Shown piece after piece: positions 1 through 9,602 of a stretch of 64,000 bases of DNA. Below the pieces are notes generated by a model. That model was given only the letters and a program-made list of their open reading frames with translations. It ran no database searches and had not been told where the DNA came from. This DNA is from Halomonas sp. ALS9. Its GTDB lineage: Bacteria; Pseudomonadota; Gammaproteobacteria; Pseudomonadales; Halomonadaceae. The stretch covers positions 62,001 through 126,000 of the forward strand of contig NZ_LXRG01000054.1 of the NCBI RefSeq assembly GCF_001651035.1, in the 5' to 3' direction. The number at the start of each line of letters is the position of its first letter. Position 1 is the stretch's first letter. The translations under genes and the position numbers were made by a program.

Positions 1-17
1 TAACCATTTAAGAGAAT

Positions 18-40
18 GGCTTTGTAAATTAGACAAAGCC
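18..40. other. Short hairpin upstream of yccA
   Basis: GGCTTTGT at 18-25 and ACAAAGCC at 33-40 form a perfect 8-bp stem with a 7-nt loop. No T-run follows on the plus strand, so it is not a convincing terminator for that strand. It may belong to the end of the preceding gene or to the yccA leader. No coding region is supported in bases 1-108. Confidence 0.35.
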
Positions 41-108
41 TTGCGTCTGGAACTCGGTGACGGCATTCTTGTCAGTTGTTGGAAATACCATTTAGGGAGC
101 ATGAATAC

Positions 109-789
109 ATGGCTTACAACGATTTACGTACGGCACATCCTCAGTCGAGCGGCGTTGCTAATAGTGTCAGCACTAACAAGGTGTTGCGTAACACCTACGC
201 GCTACTGGCAATGACACTGCTGTTCTCAGCAGTCACCGCGGGCGCTGCTGTTGCCATGGGCATCCAGCAAATGAACATCTTCGTGTTCTTGATTGGTGCT
301 TATGGCTTAATGTTCCTGGTTCACAAAACAGCGAACTCTGCGGCTGGCCTGTTTTCAACTTTCGCCTTTACCGGCTTTATGGGCTTTACGCTTGGGCCGC
401 TTCTCTCCGCCTACCTGGCCTTGCCTAACGGCGGCGCCTTGATTATGAACGCGCTGGCCATGACAGGTCTGACATTCGTTGGCCTTTCAGCGGTCGCCTT
501 GACCACCAAGAAAGACTTTGGCTTTTTGAGCAACTTCATTATGGCCGGTTTCATTGTGTTGGTTCTAGCTATTCTGGCTGGGTTCTTCTTCAACATCCCA
601 GCACTTTCACTGATGGTTTCTGCTGGCTTCGTGCTGTTTTCTTCGGCGGTGATTTTGTATCAAACCAGTGAAATTGTGCACCGCGCTGGCGAAGTAAACT
701 ATATTCTCGCCACAGTGACTCTCTACGTATCCATCTACAACCTGTTTGTTAGCTTGTTGTCGATTTTGGGTATTATGAGCAACGACTGA
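109..789 (+). CDS. yccA: Bax inhibitor-1/YccA family membrane protein
   Basis: An integral inner-membrane protein of 226 residues with about seven hydrophobic helices, close in length and sequence pattern to E. coli YccA (219 aa), which modulates the FtsH protease. Recognisable stretches are KVLRNTYALLAMTLLFSAVT near the N-terminus and SLYNLFVSLLSILG-like residues at the C-terminus (here SIYNLFVSLLSILG). The start chosen is ATG 109, preceded by AGGGAG at 94-99; an upstream TTG at 76 in the same frame lacks a ribosome binding site. A strong terminator follows the stop. The tus genes lie next; yccA beside tusE is also the E. coli arrangement, so the neighbourhood supports the call. Confidence 0.93.
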   Translation: MAYNDLRTAHPQSSGVANSVSTNKVLRNTYALLAMTLLFSAVTAGAAVAMGIQQMNIFVFLIGAYGLMFLVHKTANSAAGLFSTFAFTGFMGFTLGPLLSAYLALPNGGALIMNALAMTGLTFVGLSAVALTTKKDFGFLSNFIMAGFIVLVLAILAGFFFNIPALSLMVSAGFVLFSSAVILYQTSEIVHRAGEVNYILATVTLYVSIYNLFVSLLSILGIMSND

Positions 790-813
790 TCTAAGTAAGC
801 GATAGATGATATG

Positions 814-844
814 ACAGGCCCTATTGCTAGGGCCTGTTTTTTTT
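814..844 (+). terminator. Rho-independent terminator of yccA
   Basis: A 9-bp perfect stem (ACAGGCCCT at 814-822, AGGGCCTGT at 829-837) with a 6-nt loop is followed by a run of eight T (837-844). It lies 25 bases after the yccA stop and separates yccA from the tus operon. Confidence 0.93.
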
Positions 845-866
845 AGGGTAACCGTAACCAGGTACA

Positions 867-1262
867 ATGATGATGCAGTACGGCTTATTAGTAATGGGCG
901 CACCGTATAGCAGCCCCGCGCCTCACTCTGCATTGCGTTTTGCCCATGCCGTTCTAGCACGCGGGCATCAGATTGCGGGTGTTTTTTTCTATCACGATGG
1001 CGTTCATAATGCCTCATTGCTGATGGCTCCCCCCCAGGATGAACTTAATCTTAGAGAGGCCTGGATTGAACTGAATCAACAGCATGCGGTTCAGTTAGAT
1101 GTCTGTATTGCTGCCGCGTTGCGGCGCGGATTAATGAGTGAGTCGGAAGCGCATCGGCATGGCAAGCAAGCCTTTAATATAGCGCCTCCCTTTGAGTTGA
1201 CCGGGCTAGGTCAATTGCTTGAGCTCCAGCAACGCGCTGATCGCTTAATTACCTTTGCTTAA
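867..1262 (+). CDS. tusD: Sulfurtransferase complex subunit TusD
   Basis: TusD of the TusBCD complex, which receives sulfane sulfur from TusA and passes it to TusE for 2-thiolation of the wobble uridine in tRNA. The 131-residue length and DsrE/TusD fold match the family; the conserved active-site cysteine lies in DVCIAAALRRG (Cys near residue 79). Three ATG codons are possible starts (867, 870, 873), and the upstream AACCAGG is a weak ribosome binding site, so the exact start is uncertain. It is the first gene of a tight four-gene tusDCBE operon. Confidence 0.93.
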   Translation: MMMQYGLLVMGAPYSSPAPHSALRFAHAVLARGHQIAGVFFYHDGVHNASLLMAPPQDELNLREAWIELNQQHAVQLDVCIAAALRRGLMSESEAHRHGKQAFNIAPPFELTGLGQLLELQQRADRLITFA

Positions 1263-1272
1263 AGGAGAGCAA

Positions 1273-1638
1273 ATGCCGACACCTGATGCGCTATTAGTGA
1301 TAATCCGCCATGCGCCCCACAGCTCAAACTGGTTACGTGAAGGGTTAGATGCCGCATTGGTCGCGGGGGCCTTTGGTCAGCCCGTGCATTTGCTATTTAT
1401 GGGGCAGGGTGTAATGGCTCTGCTGAAAGAGCAGGGCAGTGGCGGGCCAGGCCAAAAAGCCACGCTGCCTACTATTGATATGCTGGAAATGTACGATATC
1501 GACAAGCTTTGGGTTTCTGAAGGGGCGCTGCAGAGCTTGCAAATATCCGCCGATTCGCTGGTAGAGAACGCCACCTTGATAGCGGATCAGCAAATACCTG
1601 GGTTATTTCAGCAACACGCCAAAATACTTAATTTTTAA
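1273..1638 (+). CDS. tusC: Sulfurtransferase complex subunit TusC
   Basis: TusC, the DsrF-like subunit of the TusBCD heterohexamer in tRNA 2-thiouridine synthesis, 121 residues. The start at ATG 1273 is chosen because AAGGAGAG lies just upstream at 1262-1268; an in-frame TTG at 1255 would overlap tusD. The residues FMGQGVMALLK and MYDIDKLWVSE are typical of TusC. The call rests mainly on operon position between tusD and tusB together with these motifs. Confidence 0.9.
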   Translation: MPTPDALLVIIRHAPHSSNWLREGLDAALVAGAFGQPVHLLFMGQGVMALLKEQGSGGPGQKATLPTIDMLEMYDIDKLWVSEGALQSLQISADSLVENATLIADQQIPGLFQQHAKILNF

Positions 1639-1650
1639 GGTGAGTGCATT

Positions 1651-1941
1651 ATGATCCTACACATTCTCACCAAAGCGCCTGATAGCAATGCAGCTACCCA
1701 AATGCAGCAGGCGGTAGGGGATCGAGATGCCGTGATGTTAATCGAAGCAGCGGTTATAGCTGCCCTTGATCCTTCGTGGACAGCATGGCAGCAGTGTCAT
1801 GCGCGTATATTTCTATTATCAGAAGACCTTATTGCCCGCGGACTGGCCAGTATTGCCGAAGTCAACGGGTTGCCCACGCTTGAGATGAATGGCTTTGTGG
1901 CACTTACCGAACAGTATGAAAAGGCAGTCACCTGGTACTAA
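1651..1941 (+). CDS. tusB: Sulfurtransferase complex subunit TusB
   Basis: A 96-residue DsrH/TusB-family protein, the smallest subunit of the TusBCD complex. It begins MILHILTKAP, the usual TusB N-terminus, and ends in VTWY. AAGGTGAG precedes the start. It follows tusC by 12 bases and its stop is 2 bases from the tusE start, as expected for a co-translated operon. Confidence 0.9.
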   Translation: MILHILTKAPDSNAATQMQQAVGDRDAVMLIEAAVIAALDPSWTAWQQCHARIFLLSEDLIARGLASIAEVNGLPTLEMNGFVALTEQYEKAVTWY

Positions 1942-1943
1942 GT

Positions 1944-2294
1944 ATGTCAAAGACAAAAATATACCGTTATCTTGATTTGCAAAATAAGTATCCGCTAGAT
2001 CCTGAAGGTTATTTAGTTAATCAAGCGGAATGGGATAAATCGGTAGCGAGTTTAATGGCTGAAGAAGAGGGCTTAACGCTTACCGCTGAGCACTGGGAAG
2101 TCATCGAAGTAGTGCGGGCATTTTATCAGCGTTACGAAATGGCTCCGGCGATGAGGCCGCTTGTGAAAGCAACCAAAAATGCGCTGGGTGAAGAGAAAGG
2201 GCGCTCGATTTACCTGATGCAGCTCTTCCCCGGCAGCCCAGCAAAGCGAATTGCCCGCTTGGCCGGTTTGCCAAAGCCAACTAACTGCTTATAG
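1944..2294 (+). CDS. tusE: Sulfur carrier TusE (DsrC/DsvC family)
   Basis: TusE accepts sulfur from TusD and hands it to MnmA on tRNA. The 116-residue protein has the DsrC fold signature: DLQNKYPLDPEGYLVN near the N-terminus, a central EVIEVVRAFYQRYEMAPAMR segment, and the essential penultimate cysteine (PTNCL, Cys115). Only the C-terminal cysteine of the DsrC pair is present, which fits TusE rather than dissimilatory DsrC. It ends the tus operon and converges on the regulator gene at 2307. Confidence 0.95.
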   Translation: MSKTKIYRYLDLQNKYPLDPEGYLVNQAEWDKSVASLMAEEEGLTLTAEHWEVIEVVRAFYQRYEMAPAMRPLVKATKNALGEEKGRSIYLMQLFPGSPAKRIARLAGLPKPTNCL

Positions 2295-2306
2295 CTAAGC
2301 TGAGTT

Positions 2307-2939
2307 CTAAGCTACATCACCGCGAGTACAGACCGACAACACAACAGCGTCCTCTGGGCTGGTAGATACCAGGGCATGGCCCATGTCACTATCAAAATAG
2401 ATGCTGTCACCCTCGGCCAGCACTAGTGGGGCGTAAAATTCGGTGTAGAGCATAATATCGCCATGCAGCACCATTAAAAACTCTTCGCCATCGTGGCGTA
2501 CCCACTGGTGATACTCGTCAAAGCTTCGCGCTCGTACGATAGTTTTGAAGGGGATCATGCGCTTTTGGGCGAGCTGATGGCCCAATAATTCGTGCTCGTA
2601 AGTGGGCGTGGGGTGCAGTTGCCCTTTGCCTTTCCGGGTCAGATCACGCCGTCCCATGGTGTAACGCTCCCGTTTAGGGGGCGTGAGCAATTGAGGCAGG
2701 TCGATGTTGAGCCCGGTGATGAGTTTTTGCACCACGCTAAAAGTGGGGGAGACTTGGTCGTTCTCAATTTTAGAGAGCGTTGAGCGAGCAAGCCCGGTGC
2801 GCTGGCTAACCTCTTCCAACGTCCACTGATTAGCGAGGCGAATTTGCTTCAGCCGCTCGCCTAAACGCAACGGTTCAACAAAGGGTTTGCTTCCCGATGC
2901 GATACGCAGCGCGGCATGCTCTTCAGTTGTAGCGGTCAT
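2307..2939 (-). CDS. XRE-family transcriptional regulator with C-terminal cupin domain
   Basis: A 210-residue regulator with an N-terminal helix-turn-helix of the XRE type (about residues 25-85: LGERLKQIRLANQWTLEEVS then TGLARSTLSKIEN) and a C-terminal cupin_2 barrel (about residues 125-205, with the EEF and GDSIYFDSDMGHAL segments). Proteins of this build commonly control small-molecule catabolism such as polyamine or amino-acid use, with the cupin as sensor. No ligand can be assigned. It lies beside and in the same direction as the AcuC-like gene (115 bp apart), so a link to acetyl metabolism is possible but unproven. Confidence 0.85.
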   Translation of the reverse strand: MTATTEEHAALRIASGSKPFVEPLRLGERLKQIRLANQWTLEEVSQRTGLARSTLSKIENDQVSPTFSVVQKLITGLNIDLPQLLTPPKRERYTMGRRDLTRKGKGQLHPTPTYEHELLGHQLAQKRMIPFKTIVRARSFDEYHQWVRHDGEEFLMVLHGDIMLYTEFYAPLVLAEGDSIYFDSDMGHALVSTSPEDAVVLSVCTRGDVA

Positions 2940-3054
2940 AGGTCGTCACATTGGCTGCGTTGTCTAACGGTGCGTGTCTATAGGCGCGCGTGATAAGCCA
3001 ATATGATATCACAGCCAAGAAGTGGCTAAGAATCGCTGCTAGAGGCAAGTGAAT

Positions 3055-3996
3055 TCAAGGCACTTCAGCAAAAGGGAGGCCCAGAAGCGCTTTTAGATGC
3101 GCTTCTACGCCACTTGCCAGCGACTTGGGGTTATAGCCGCCTTCAAGCACCGAAACAATGCGATTATCGGCATACAATGTGGCGATCTCCATGGCTAGAT
3201 GGGTAATCCAGTAGAAGTCCTCATCCTCTAAACATATGTCCCCCATGGGGTCATCCCGATGGGCGTCGAAACCGGCGGATAGCATCACCAAGTCGGGTTT
3301 AAAGGCGTGCAGGGCAGGTAGCCAGTGGTTCTCAATAATGCGCCGAAACTCCGGGCCATCGGTGCCCACTTCCAACGGTGTGTTGACAACGTTTTGCCAC
3401 TCGCTGCGCAGATAACGCCACGGATAAAACGGATACTGGAAGCTGGTACAGATGAGTATCTCAGGGTCGTTTTTAAAGATATCGATGGTGCCATTGCACT
3501 GGTGCACATCGAAATCCAGTATAGCGATACGCTTGGCGCCGTATTTGGCTCGCGCATGGGCGGCGCCCACGGCGATATTATTATAAAAGCAGAATCCCAT
3601 CGCATCGCTGGCCTCGGCATGGTGGCCTGGCGGCCTAACCGCACAAAAGACGTTATCCGCCTGACGCTTAAATACCTGATCTACCCCACGAATAACGGCT
3701 CCCGCAGCAACCCGCGCAGCTTGCAGACTGTCAGGGTTCATCATGGTATCGCTATCTAGCGTAACGATGCCTTCGGTGGGCAAACACTTATCTAGCGAGC
3801 GCAGATGGCGCAAGGGGTGTACTCTGGCAAGAGCCTCTTCGTCGGCTTCCTTGGCATCCGCCTGCATGGTTTGCTGTAATAACCCGGCAAGCGATAGGCG
3901 AGCGCGGATAGCCTCCAGACGCTGAGGGCTTTCAGGATGCTCTGGCCCCATATGATGCAATGAGCAGTCTGGGTGGGTAAGGTAGGCGGTAATCAT
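3055..3996 (-). CDS. Histone-deacetylase-family protein (AcuC/APAH-like)
   Basis: A 313-residue zinc-dependent deacetylase of the HDAC superfamily, acting on acetyl-lysine or acetylpolyamines. The hallmarks are all present: RPPGHHAE (121-128), the zinc ligands Asp163 and His165 in DFDVH with Asp244 in AGFDAH, and EGGY (285-288). The usual HHGNGT is HQCNGT here, which leaves the metal ligands intact. It is divergent from the PatZ-type acetyltransferase at 4101 with 104 bp between starts, so the two may form a reversible acetylation pair. Substrate is not known. Confidence 0.9.
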   Translation of the reverse strand: MITAYLTHPDCSLHHMGPEHPESPQRLEAIRARLSLAGLLQQTMQADAKEADEEALARVHPLRHLRSLDKCLPTEGIVTLDSDTMMNPDSLQAARVAAGAVIRGVDQVFKRQADNVFCAVRPPGHHAEASDAMGFCFYNNIAVGAAHARAKYGAKRIAILDFDVHQCNGTIDIFKNDPEILICTSFQYPFYPWRYLRSEWQNVVNTPLEVGTDGPEFRRIIENHWLPALHAFKPDLVMLSAGFDAHRDDPMGDICLEDEDFYWITHLAMEIATLYADNRIVSVLEGGYNPKSLASGVEAHLKALLGLPFAEVP

Positions 3997-4100
3997 TCCA
4001 ACGCTCCATTATTATTGATGCCACCTTAATCGCCTTCAGGCCCTGGGCGACAGTGTCAATAAGTCGTACAGCCGCGATTCATTTTCAGGGGAGACGCATT

Positions 4101-6848
4101 GTGAGCACGCGCTTTTTACACCATTTTTTCGAACCTCGCACACTAGCGGTGTTTGGCGCCTCTGAAAAGCCCGCTTCGTTGGGCGGTTTAGTGCTGAGAA
4201 ACATTCAAGAAGGCGGCTTTAAAGGGCCACTCTGGGCAGTCAATCTTAAAGGCTACTCCCAGGTCTTTGGCGTGCCGTGCTATAGCCGCGTAAGCGATCT
4301 ACCCGAAGTACCCGACTTAGCCGTGGTTTGCTCGCCTATTGAAGGCGTGCCTAGCCTGATTAAAAAACTTGGGCAGTACGGTGTCAAAGCGGCTTTGGTG
4401 CTCTCTGGCGGTGCTTATCTGGACCGTGATAAAGGCAATAAGGGCTCCATTCGGGAGCGAATGCTCAGTGCGGCAAGGGTATCGGGTATTCGTGTGCTGG
4501 GCCCAGAGTGCATGGGTCTGATTGTACCGGGCAAAAAGCTGAATGCCTCTTACGCCAGTCAGCCGGTGAAAGCGGGACGCGTCGCCTACCTGGGGCAATC
4601 CGGTATGCTCGCCAACGCGATGATCGACTGGGCCGCCGGGCGTGATGTGGGCTTTTCCCATCTGATTACCGTTGGCGACAGTGTGGACGTGTTGCTACCG
4701 GATCTAATTGATTACGTTAACCAGTTCTCACCTGCTCAAGCCATTATGCTGCACTTGGAACGCATCAGCGACGCTCAACACTTTATGACCGCGGTACGCG
4801 ATGCGTCCCGTAATCGCCTTGTGTTGGCGATAAAAAGCGGCCGCACCCCCGAGTCAGATATATCCGGTATGGCACCCACGCCGGGGATTGCCAATCGCGA
4901 TGTGGTGTTTGATGCAGCGTTTGCCAGGGCAGGGGTCGTCCGCGTCGACGACTCAGATGAGCTGCTTGATGCATTGGAAACGCTATCCCGAATGAAGCCC
5001 CTGAAGGGGGATCGTCTGGCGATCGTTTCTAACGGTTTGGGGCCCGCCATGCTGGCCATCGATAAGCTGATCAGTGCGGGCGGTAAGCTGGCCGAATTTA
5101 GCGCCGAAACCCAGGCAGCACTTCACCGTAGCGAAGTTGACATGAGCAAGCCGGGGGAGAACCCGGTGGATCTAGGCGGCAACGCCTCGCCCGAGCGGTT
5201 TGTCCAAGCGCTGGAGATTGTCGCCGCCGATGCCAACGTGGATGCGGTGCTGGTGGTACACGCCCCCACTCGGATGGCGCCATCATTGATAACTGCCCAG
5301 GCGCTTATTGATAACCGCAAGAAGTTTCGCCGTAACCTGCTCACCAGTTGGATGGGCTTAAAAGAGGCGCTTAATGCCCGCCATATCTGTAATTTAGCCG
5401 GTATTCCGACCTATATTTCACCAGAAAAAGCCGTTAAGGCATTTATGCATATGGTGATCTATCAGCGTGTTCAAGCGCTTTTACAAGAAATCCCACCCAG
5501 CCTGCCGTTTTCCACCAGTCCAGAAATACGCGCCCAGTGCCGTACGCTGATTAAGCAGGCAAAAGAGCAGGGCAGACAAACTTTAACCCACTCTGAAACC
5601 GCCCAAGTGCTTGAGGCCTATGGTATTCCCACAGCACCCAGCGTGTATTTGGCCAATGCAGATGAAGCGCTTACTCGCTCTGCGGAGATTCCTGGCACTA
5701 AGGCGCTTAAGGTAGTGCATGAAGGCAATTGTCGCCCTTATCGCTACCGTAAGCACCCGCATAAGATTTCGGCAGGGTTGCTACAGGATTTGGACACGCC
5801 TGAACAGGTGGCAGAAGGTGTTCGTCAGCTTGGTGAAAAAGTCGCTGAGAAATTTCCCGAGTACGCGATCCGTGAGTACTGCTTGCAGCCCATGCAGCGC
5901 GGTAAACACTCCATGCAGATTTGCGCTGGCATTACTCGTGACCCGGTTTTTGGGCCGCTTATCGTGTTTGGTATTGGCGGCTATAAGGTCAATGTGCTGG
6001 CTGACCGCCAAGTAGCACTACCGCCACTCAACATGAGCCTAGCCGCTGATGTAGTGGGGAGAACCCACGCCGCGTCATTAATTCGCGAACACTCCGCTGA
6101 CCCAGAGCGTGATATTCAGCACCTGTGCCAAATGCTGGTCAAGCTATCACAAATGGCCTCCGATTTAAGCGATCTGCGGGGTTTAGAGGTGAATCCACTG
6201 CTGCTTAATCGTGACGGAATGGTCGCTGTCGATTTTGCTATGGATCTTGGCACACCGTCGCGCTTTGCGATCATGCCGTATCCTGAGGAGTTGCGTGAGT
6301 GGGTCACGTTGAAAAACGGCTGGCAGGTCGAGGTCAGGCCTATTCGTGCCGAAGATGCCCATTTGATTACCACCTTCCATCGTCAGCTCTCGGAAGAAAG
6401 TATTCGTTTCCGCTATTTTCACAATAAATCCAACCTGACCCAGCGTGATCTATCGATCCTATCGCATATCAATTACGACCGTCAGATGGCGTTTATTGCC
6501 GAGTATTTAGGCGACGATGGCAGCAAAGAGATGCTTGGCGTGGTGCGGGTATGGAACGATCCAGATAATATTCGCACCGAATTCTCGGTTATTATTCGTG
6601 ATGACCTACAAGGGCTGGGTATTGGCAGCCTGCTGATGAAGAAAATGATCGATTATTGCACCAATATTGGCACGCTGGAGATGATCGGCAAAATTATGGT
6701 TGATAATCACCCGATGCGGGCGCTGATGAAGCACTTAGGCTTTAAATGCCGCTACAACATGGAAGAACAGGTGATTGATGCTGTTTTACGCCTCAACGAA
6801 CCCGAAAGTGAGTGGCAGCGGCACCGGCTTGAGAGTATGCCGGACTAG
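4101..6848 (+). CDS. patZ: PatZ/Pka-type protein lysine acetyltransferase with acyl-CoA synthetase-like domain
   Basis: A large fusion of an NDP-forming acyl-CoA synthetase-like region (CoA-binding domain, succinyl-CoA ligase-like domain, ATP-grasp; about residues 1-720) and a C-terminal GNAT acetyltransferase (about 745-900, acetyl-CoA loop QGLGIG at 837-842). Homologues acetylate and inactivate acetyl-CoA synthetase. The start is GTG 4101, with AGGGGAGA at 4087-4094; it gives 915 residues, against 886 in E. coli PatZ. An earlier GTG at 4053 has no ribosome binding site. The loop that carries the phosphorylated histidine in true ADP-forming synthetases reads MAPTPGIAN (257-265) and has no histidine, so the synthetase part is probably a sensor. 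Confidence 0.93.
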   Translation: MSTRFLHHFFEPRTLAVFGASEKPASLGGLVLRNIQEGGFKGPLWAVNLKGYSQVFGVPCYSRVSDLPEVPDLAVVCSPIEGVPSLIKKLGQYGVKAALVLSGGAYLDRDKGNKGSIRERMLSAARVSGIRVLGPECMGLIVPGKKLNASYASQPVKAGRVAYLGQSGMLANAMIDWAAGRDVGFSHLITVGDSVDVLLPDLIDYVNQFSPAQAIMLHLERISDAQHFMTAVRDASRNRLVLAIKSGRTPESDISGMAPTPGIANRDVVFDAAFARAGVVRVDDSDELLDALETLSRMKPLKGDRLAIVSNGLGPAMLAIDKLISAGGKLAEFSAETQAALHRSEVDMSKPGENPVDLGGNASPERFVQALEIVAADANVDAVLVVHAPTRMAPSLITAQALIDNRKKFRRNLLTSWMGLKEALNARHICNLAGIPTYISPEKAVKAFMHMVIYQRVQALLQEIPPSLPFSTSPEIRAQCRTLIKQAKEQGRQTLTHSETAQVLEAYGIPTAPSVYLANADEALTRSAEIPGTKALKVVHEGNCRPYRYRKHPHKISAGLLQDLDTPEQVAEGVRQLGEKVAEKFPEYAIREYCLQPMQRGKHSMQICAGITRDPVFGPLIVFGIGGYKVNVLADRQVALPPLNMSLAADVVGRTHAASLIREHSADPERDIQHLCQMLVKLSQMASDLSDLRGLEVNPLLLNRDGMVAVDFAMDLGTPSRFAIMPYPEELREWVTLKNGWQVEVRPIRAEDAHLITTFHRQLSEESIRFRYFHNKSNLTQRDLSILSHINYDRQMAFIAEYLGDDGSKEMLGVVRVWNDPDNIRTEFSVIIRDDLQGLGIGSLLMKKMIDYCTNIGTLEMIGKIMVDNHPMRALMKHLGFKCRYNMEEQVIDAVLRLNEPESEWQRHRLESMPD

Positions 6849-6867
6849 GCCCTTTAGTTTTAGTAAC

Positions 6868-6895
6868 TTTAAAAAACTATATTTAAAAAACTATA
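6868..6895. repeat. 14-bp perfect tandem duplication
   Basis: TTTAAAAAACTATA occurs at 6868-6881 and again at 6882-6895 with no mismatch, between the patZ stop and the convergent pdxH gene. Confidence 0.9.
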
Positions 6896-6945
6896 AGGCC
6901 CGCGGATTTAATCACAGGCCTTAGTTCGTCAGCTTCTTTCTGACG

Positions 6946-7590
6946 CTATGGCGCCATGCGGAAACGGCTCCATGCACCACCATCTCGGCGTTCAAAGCGC
7001 AGCCGGTCGTGTAGGCGGCTAGGCTGGCCCTGCCAAAACTCGATCATTTCCGGAGTAACACGATAGCCCCCCCAGTGAATCGGGCGGGGGATGTCTTGAC
7101 CATCGTAGGCTTGTTCAAAGCGTTTCTGACGCTCTTCGATCCAATTACGGTCAGGAATTACGACGCTTTGGGTCGCAATCCAGGCACCTAATTGGCTGCC
7201 ACGGGGGCGGCTGGCAAAGTACTCATCAGACTCATCTGCTGATACCTGCTCAACAGGGCCTTCAATGCGCACTTGACGGGAGAGCGAAGGCCACCAGAAC
7301 GTCATGGCAGCGAAGGGCACATTGCTCAACTCGCTACCCTTATGGCTATGATAATTAGTGAAAAAAACCATGCCGCGCTCATCAAATCCCTTTAGCAGCA
7401 CCACTCGGGCATGTGGGCGGCCTTGGCTATCAACGGTGGCTAGCGTCATGGCGTTGCCATCTTTACCCTCTTTTTCTAACGCAAGGGTGAACCACTCATC
7501 GAATAACACGAATGGATCGTCGGGTGTTTGGGACTCTTCTAGCCTGCCGCCTTCATAATCACGCCTAATGTCGGCTATGTTACGTGTCAT
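6946..7590 (-). CDS. pdxH: Pyridoxine/pyridoxamine 5'-phosphate oxidase
   Basis: PdxH, the FMN-dependent oxidase that makes pyridoxal 5'-phosphate from PNP or PMP. The 214-residue length is standard. Family motifs are MTLATVDSQGRPHARVVLLK and FFTNYHSHKG in the FMN-binding half, SRQVRIEG in the middle, and the C-terminal segment from IEFWQGQPSRLHDR to WSRFRMAP (commonly RLAP). GGGAGAAG precedes the ATG. It stands alone, converging on patZ. Confidence 0.96.
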   Translation of the reverse strand: MTRNIADIRRDYEGGRLEESQTPDDPFVLFDEWFTLALEKEGKDGNAMTLATVDSQGRPHARVVLLKGFDERGMVFFTNYHSHKGSELSNVPFAAMTFWWPSLSRQVRIEGPVEQVSADESDEYFASRPRGSQLGAWIATQSVVIPDRNWIEERQKRFEQAYDGQDIPRPIHWGGYRVTPEMIEFWQGQPSRLHDRLRFERRDGGAWSRFRMAP

Positions 7591-7827
7591 CGAATGCTTC
7601 TCCCTGTAGTTTCATCCATGTTCGCTGCTCTGCCTTTAAAGCTCAAGTGACCGACATCAATGGATGTTAAACGCGTTGACGCAAAGCTGTTATTTTAACC
7701 AATCTTCTGACTAACGATGGCGGCTAACTGTCTCACATTCTATGAGTCAGGCTCAATTAATGCGAAGCTATCCCGTCATTCTAGGCTCACCCATTGAAAG
7801 CTCATCACTGCTAATAGAGGATAAGTC

Positions 7828-8514
7828 ATGCGCGATAAGGTAGCGATTGAGGTATGGGATGTGTGGGTGCGCCTATTTCACTGGGGGTTAGTGGCGGCGG
7901 TGTTGATCTCCTTATATACCACCAAGACCAACGGTGCACCTTTTCTATTTCCGATTGAAGTACATGCCCAAGCGGGCTACTTGGTAATAGGCCTGCTCGT
8001 CTTTCGTTGGCTGTGGGGCGTGCTGGGCAGCGTTTATGCGAGATTCAAAACGTTTTTATATTCACCCGTTGAAACAGTTGCTTATTCCCAATCGCTGCTA
8101 AAACGCCAGCCCAGCGCTTATGCCAGCCACAATCCGCTAGGCGGATGGATGGTGCTACTGATGCTGCTTTCACTTAGTTTTCAAGCAGTGAGCGGCCTGT
8201 TTTTAAGTGACGATATCTTTTTTCAGGCGCCGCTTTATGGCGTATTTGGCAATGAGGTAGGCGGCCAGCTTAGAACCCTGCATCAGCTCAATAGCGATCT
8301 ACTTATCATCCTAATCGGGCTGCATCTGGCTGGCTTGATCTTACATCGGCTGCTAGGTGAAACGCTGGTAACAGCGATGCTGGTAGGTACCAAGCGCTTT
8401 CGCCAGCAGCCTGTCGACAAGCGTAACGAACCGTTTAATGTTGCCACGCTGCGTATACGTGCCATTGGCAGCTTATTTATCGCTGCTGGCGTCGTCCTAT
8501 GGCTGTGGTTCTAA
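7828..8514 (+). CDS. Cytochrome b561-like di-heme membrane protein
   Basis: A 228-residue cytochrome b/b6 (Ni-hydrogenase-type b561) family protein with four or five hydrophobic helices. Histidines suited to heme ligation lie in VRLFHWG near the N-terminus, EVHAQAGY, and TLHQLNSDLL plus GLHLAGLILHRL in the second half. It probably passes electrons between quinol and a soluble partner in the inner membrane. The start follows AGAGGATAAGTC. No partner c-type cytochrome is adjacent, so its redox partner is unknown. The preceding 237 bp (7591-7827) show nothing further that I can assign. Confidence 0.85.
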   Translation: MRDKVAIEVWDVWVRLFHWGLVAAVLISLYTTKTNGAPFLFPIEVHAQAGYLVIGLLVFRWLWGVLGSVYARFKTFLYSPVETVAYSQSLLKRQPSAYASHNPLGGWMVLLMLLSLSFQAVSGLFLSDDIFFQAPLYGVFGNEVGGQLRTLHQLNSDLLIILIGLHLAGLILHRLLGETLVTAMLVGTKRFRQQPVDKRNEPFNVATLRIRAIGSLFIAAGVVLWLWF

Positions 8515-8519
8515 TCTAT

Positions 8520-9550
<1,031 letters not shown>

Positions 9551-9602
9551 TCATAAAAGCTGGCTGGGCAATAGGGCTTGGTAACAGAGCACAGCGAGCT
9601 AC

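Noticed and set aside
607..1017. A 136-codon minus-strand frame over the yccA end and tusD start
   Set aside because: It is antisense to two clear genes and spans a strong terminator.
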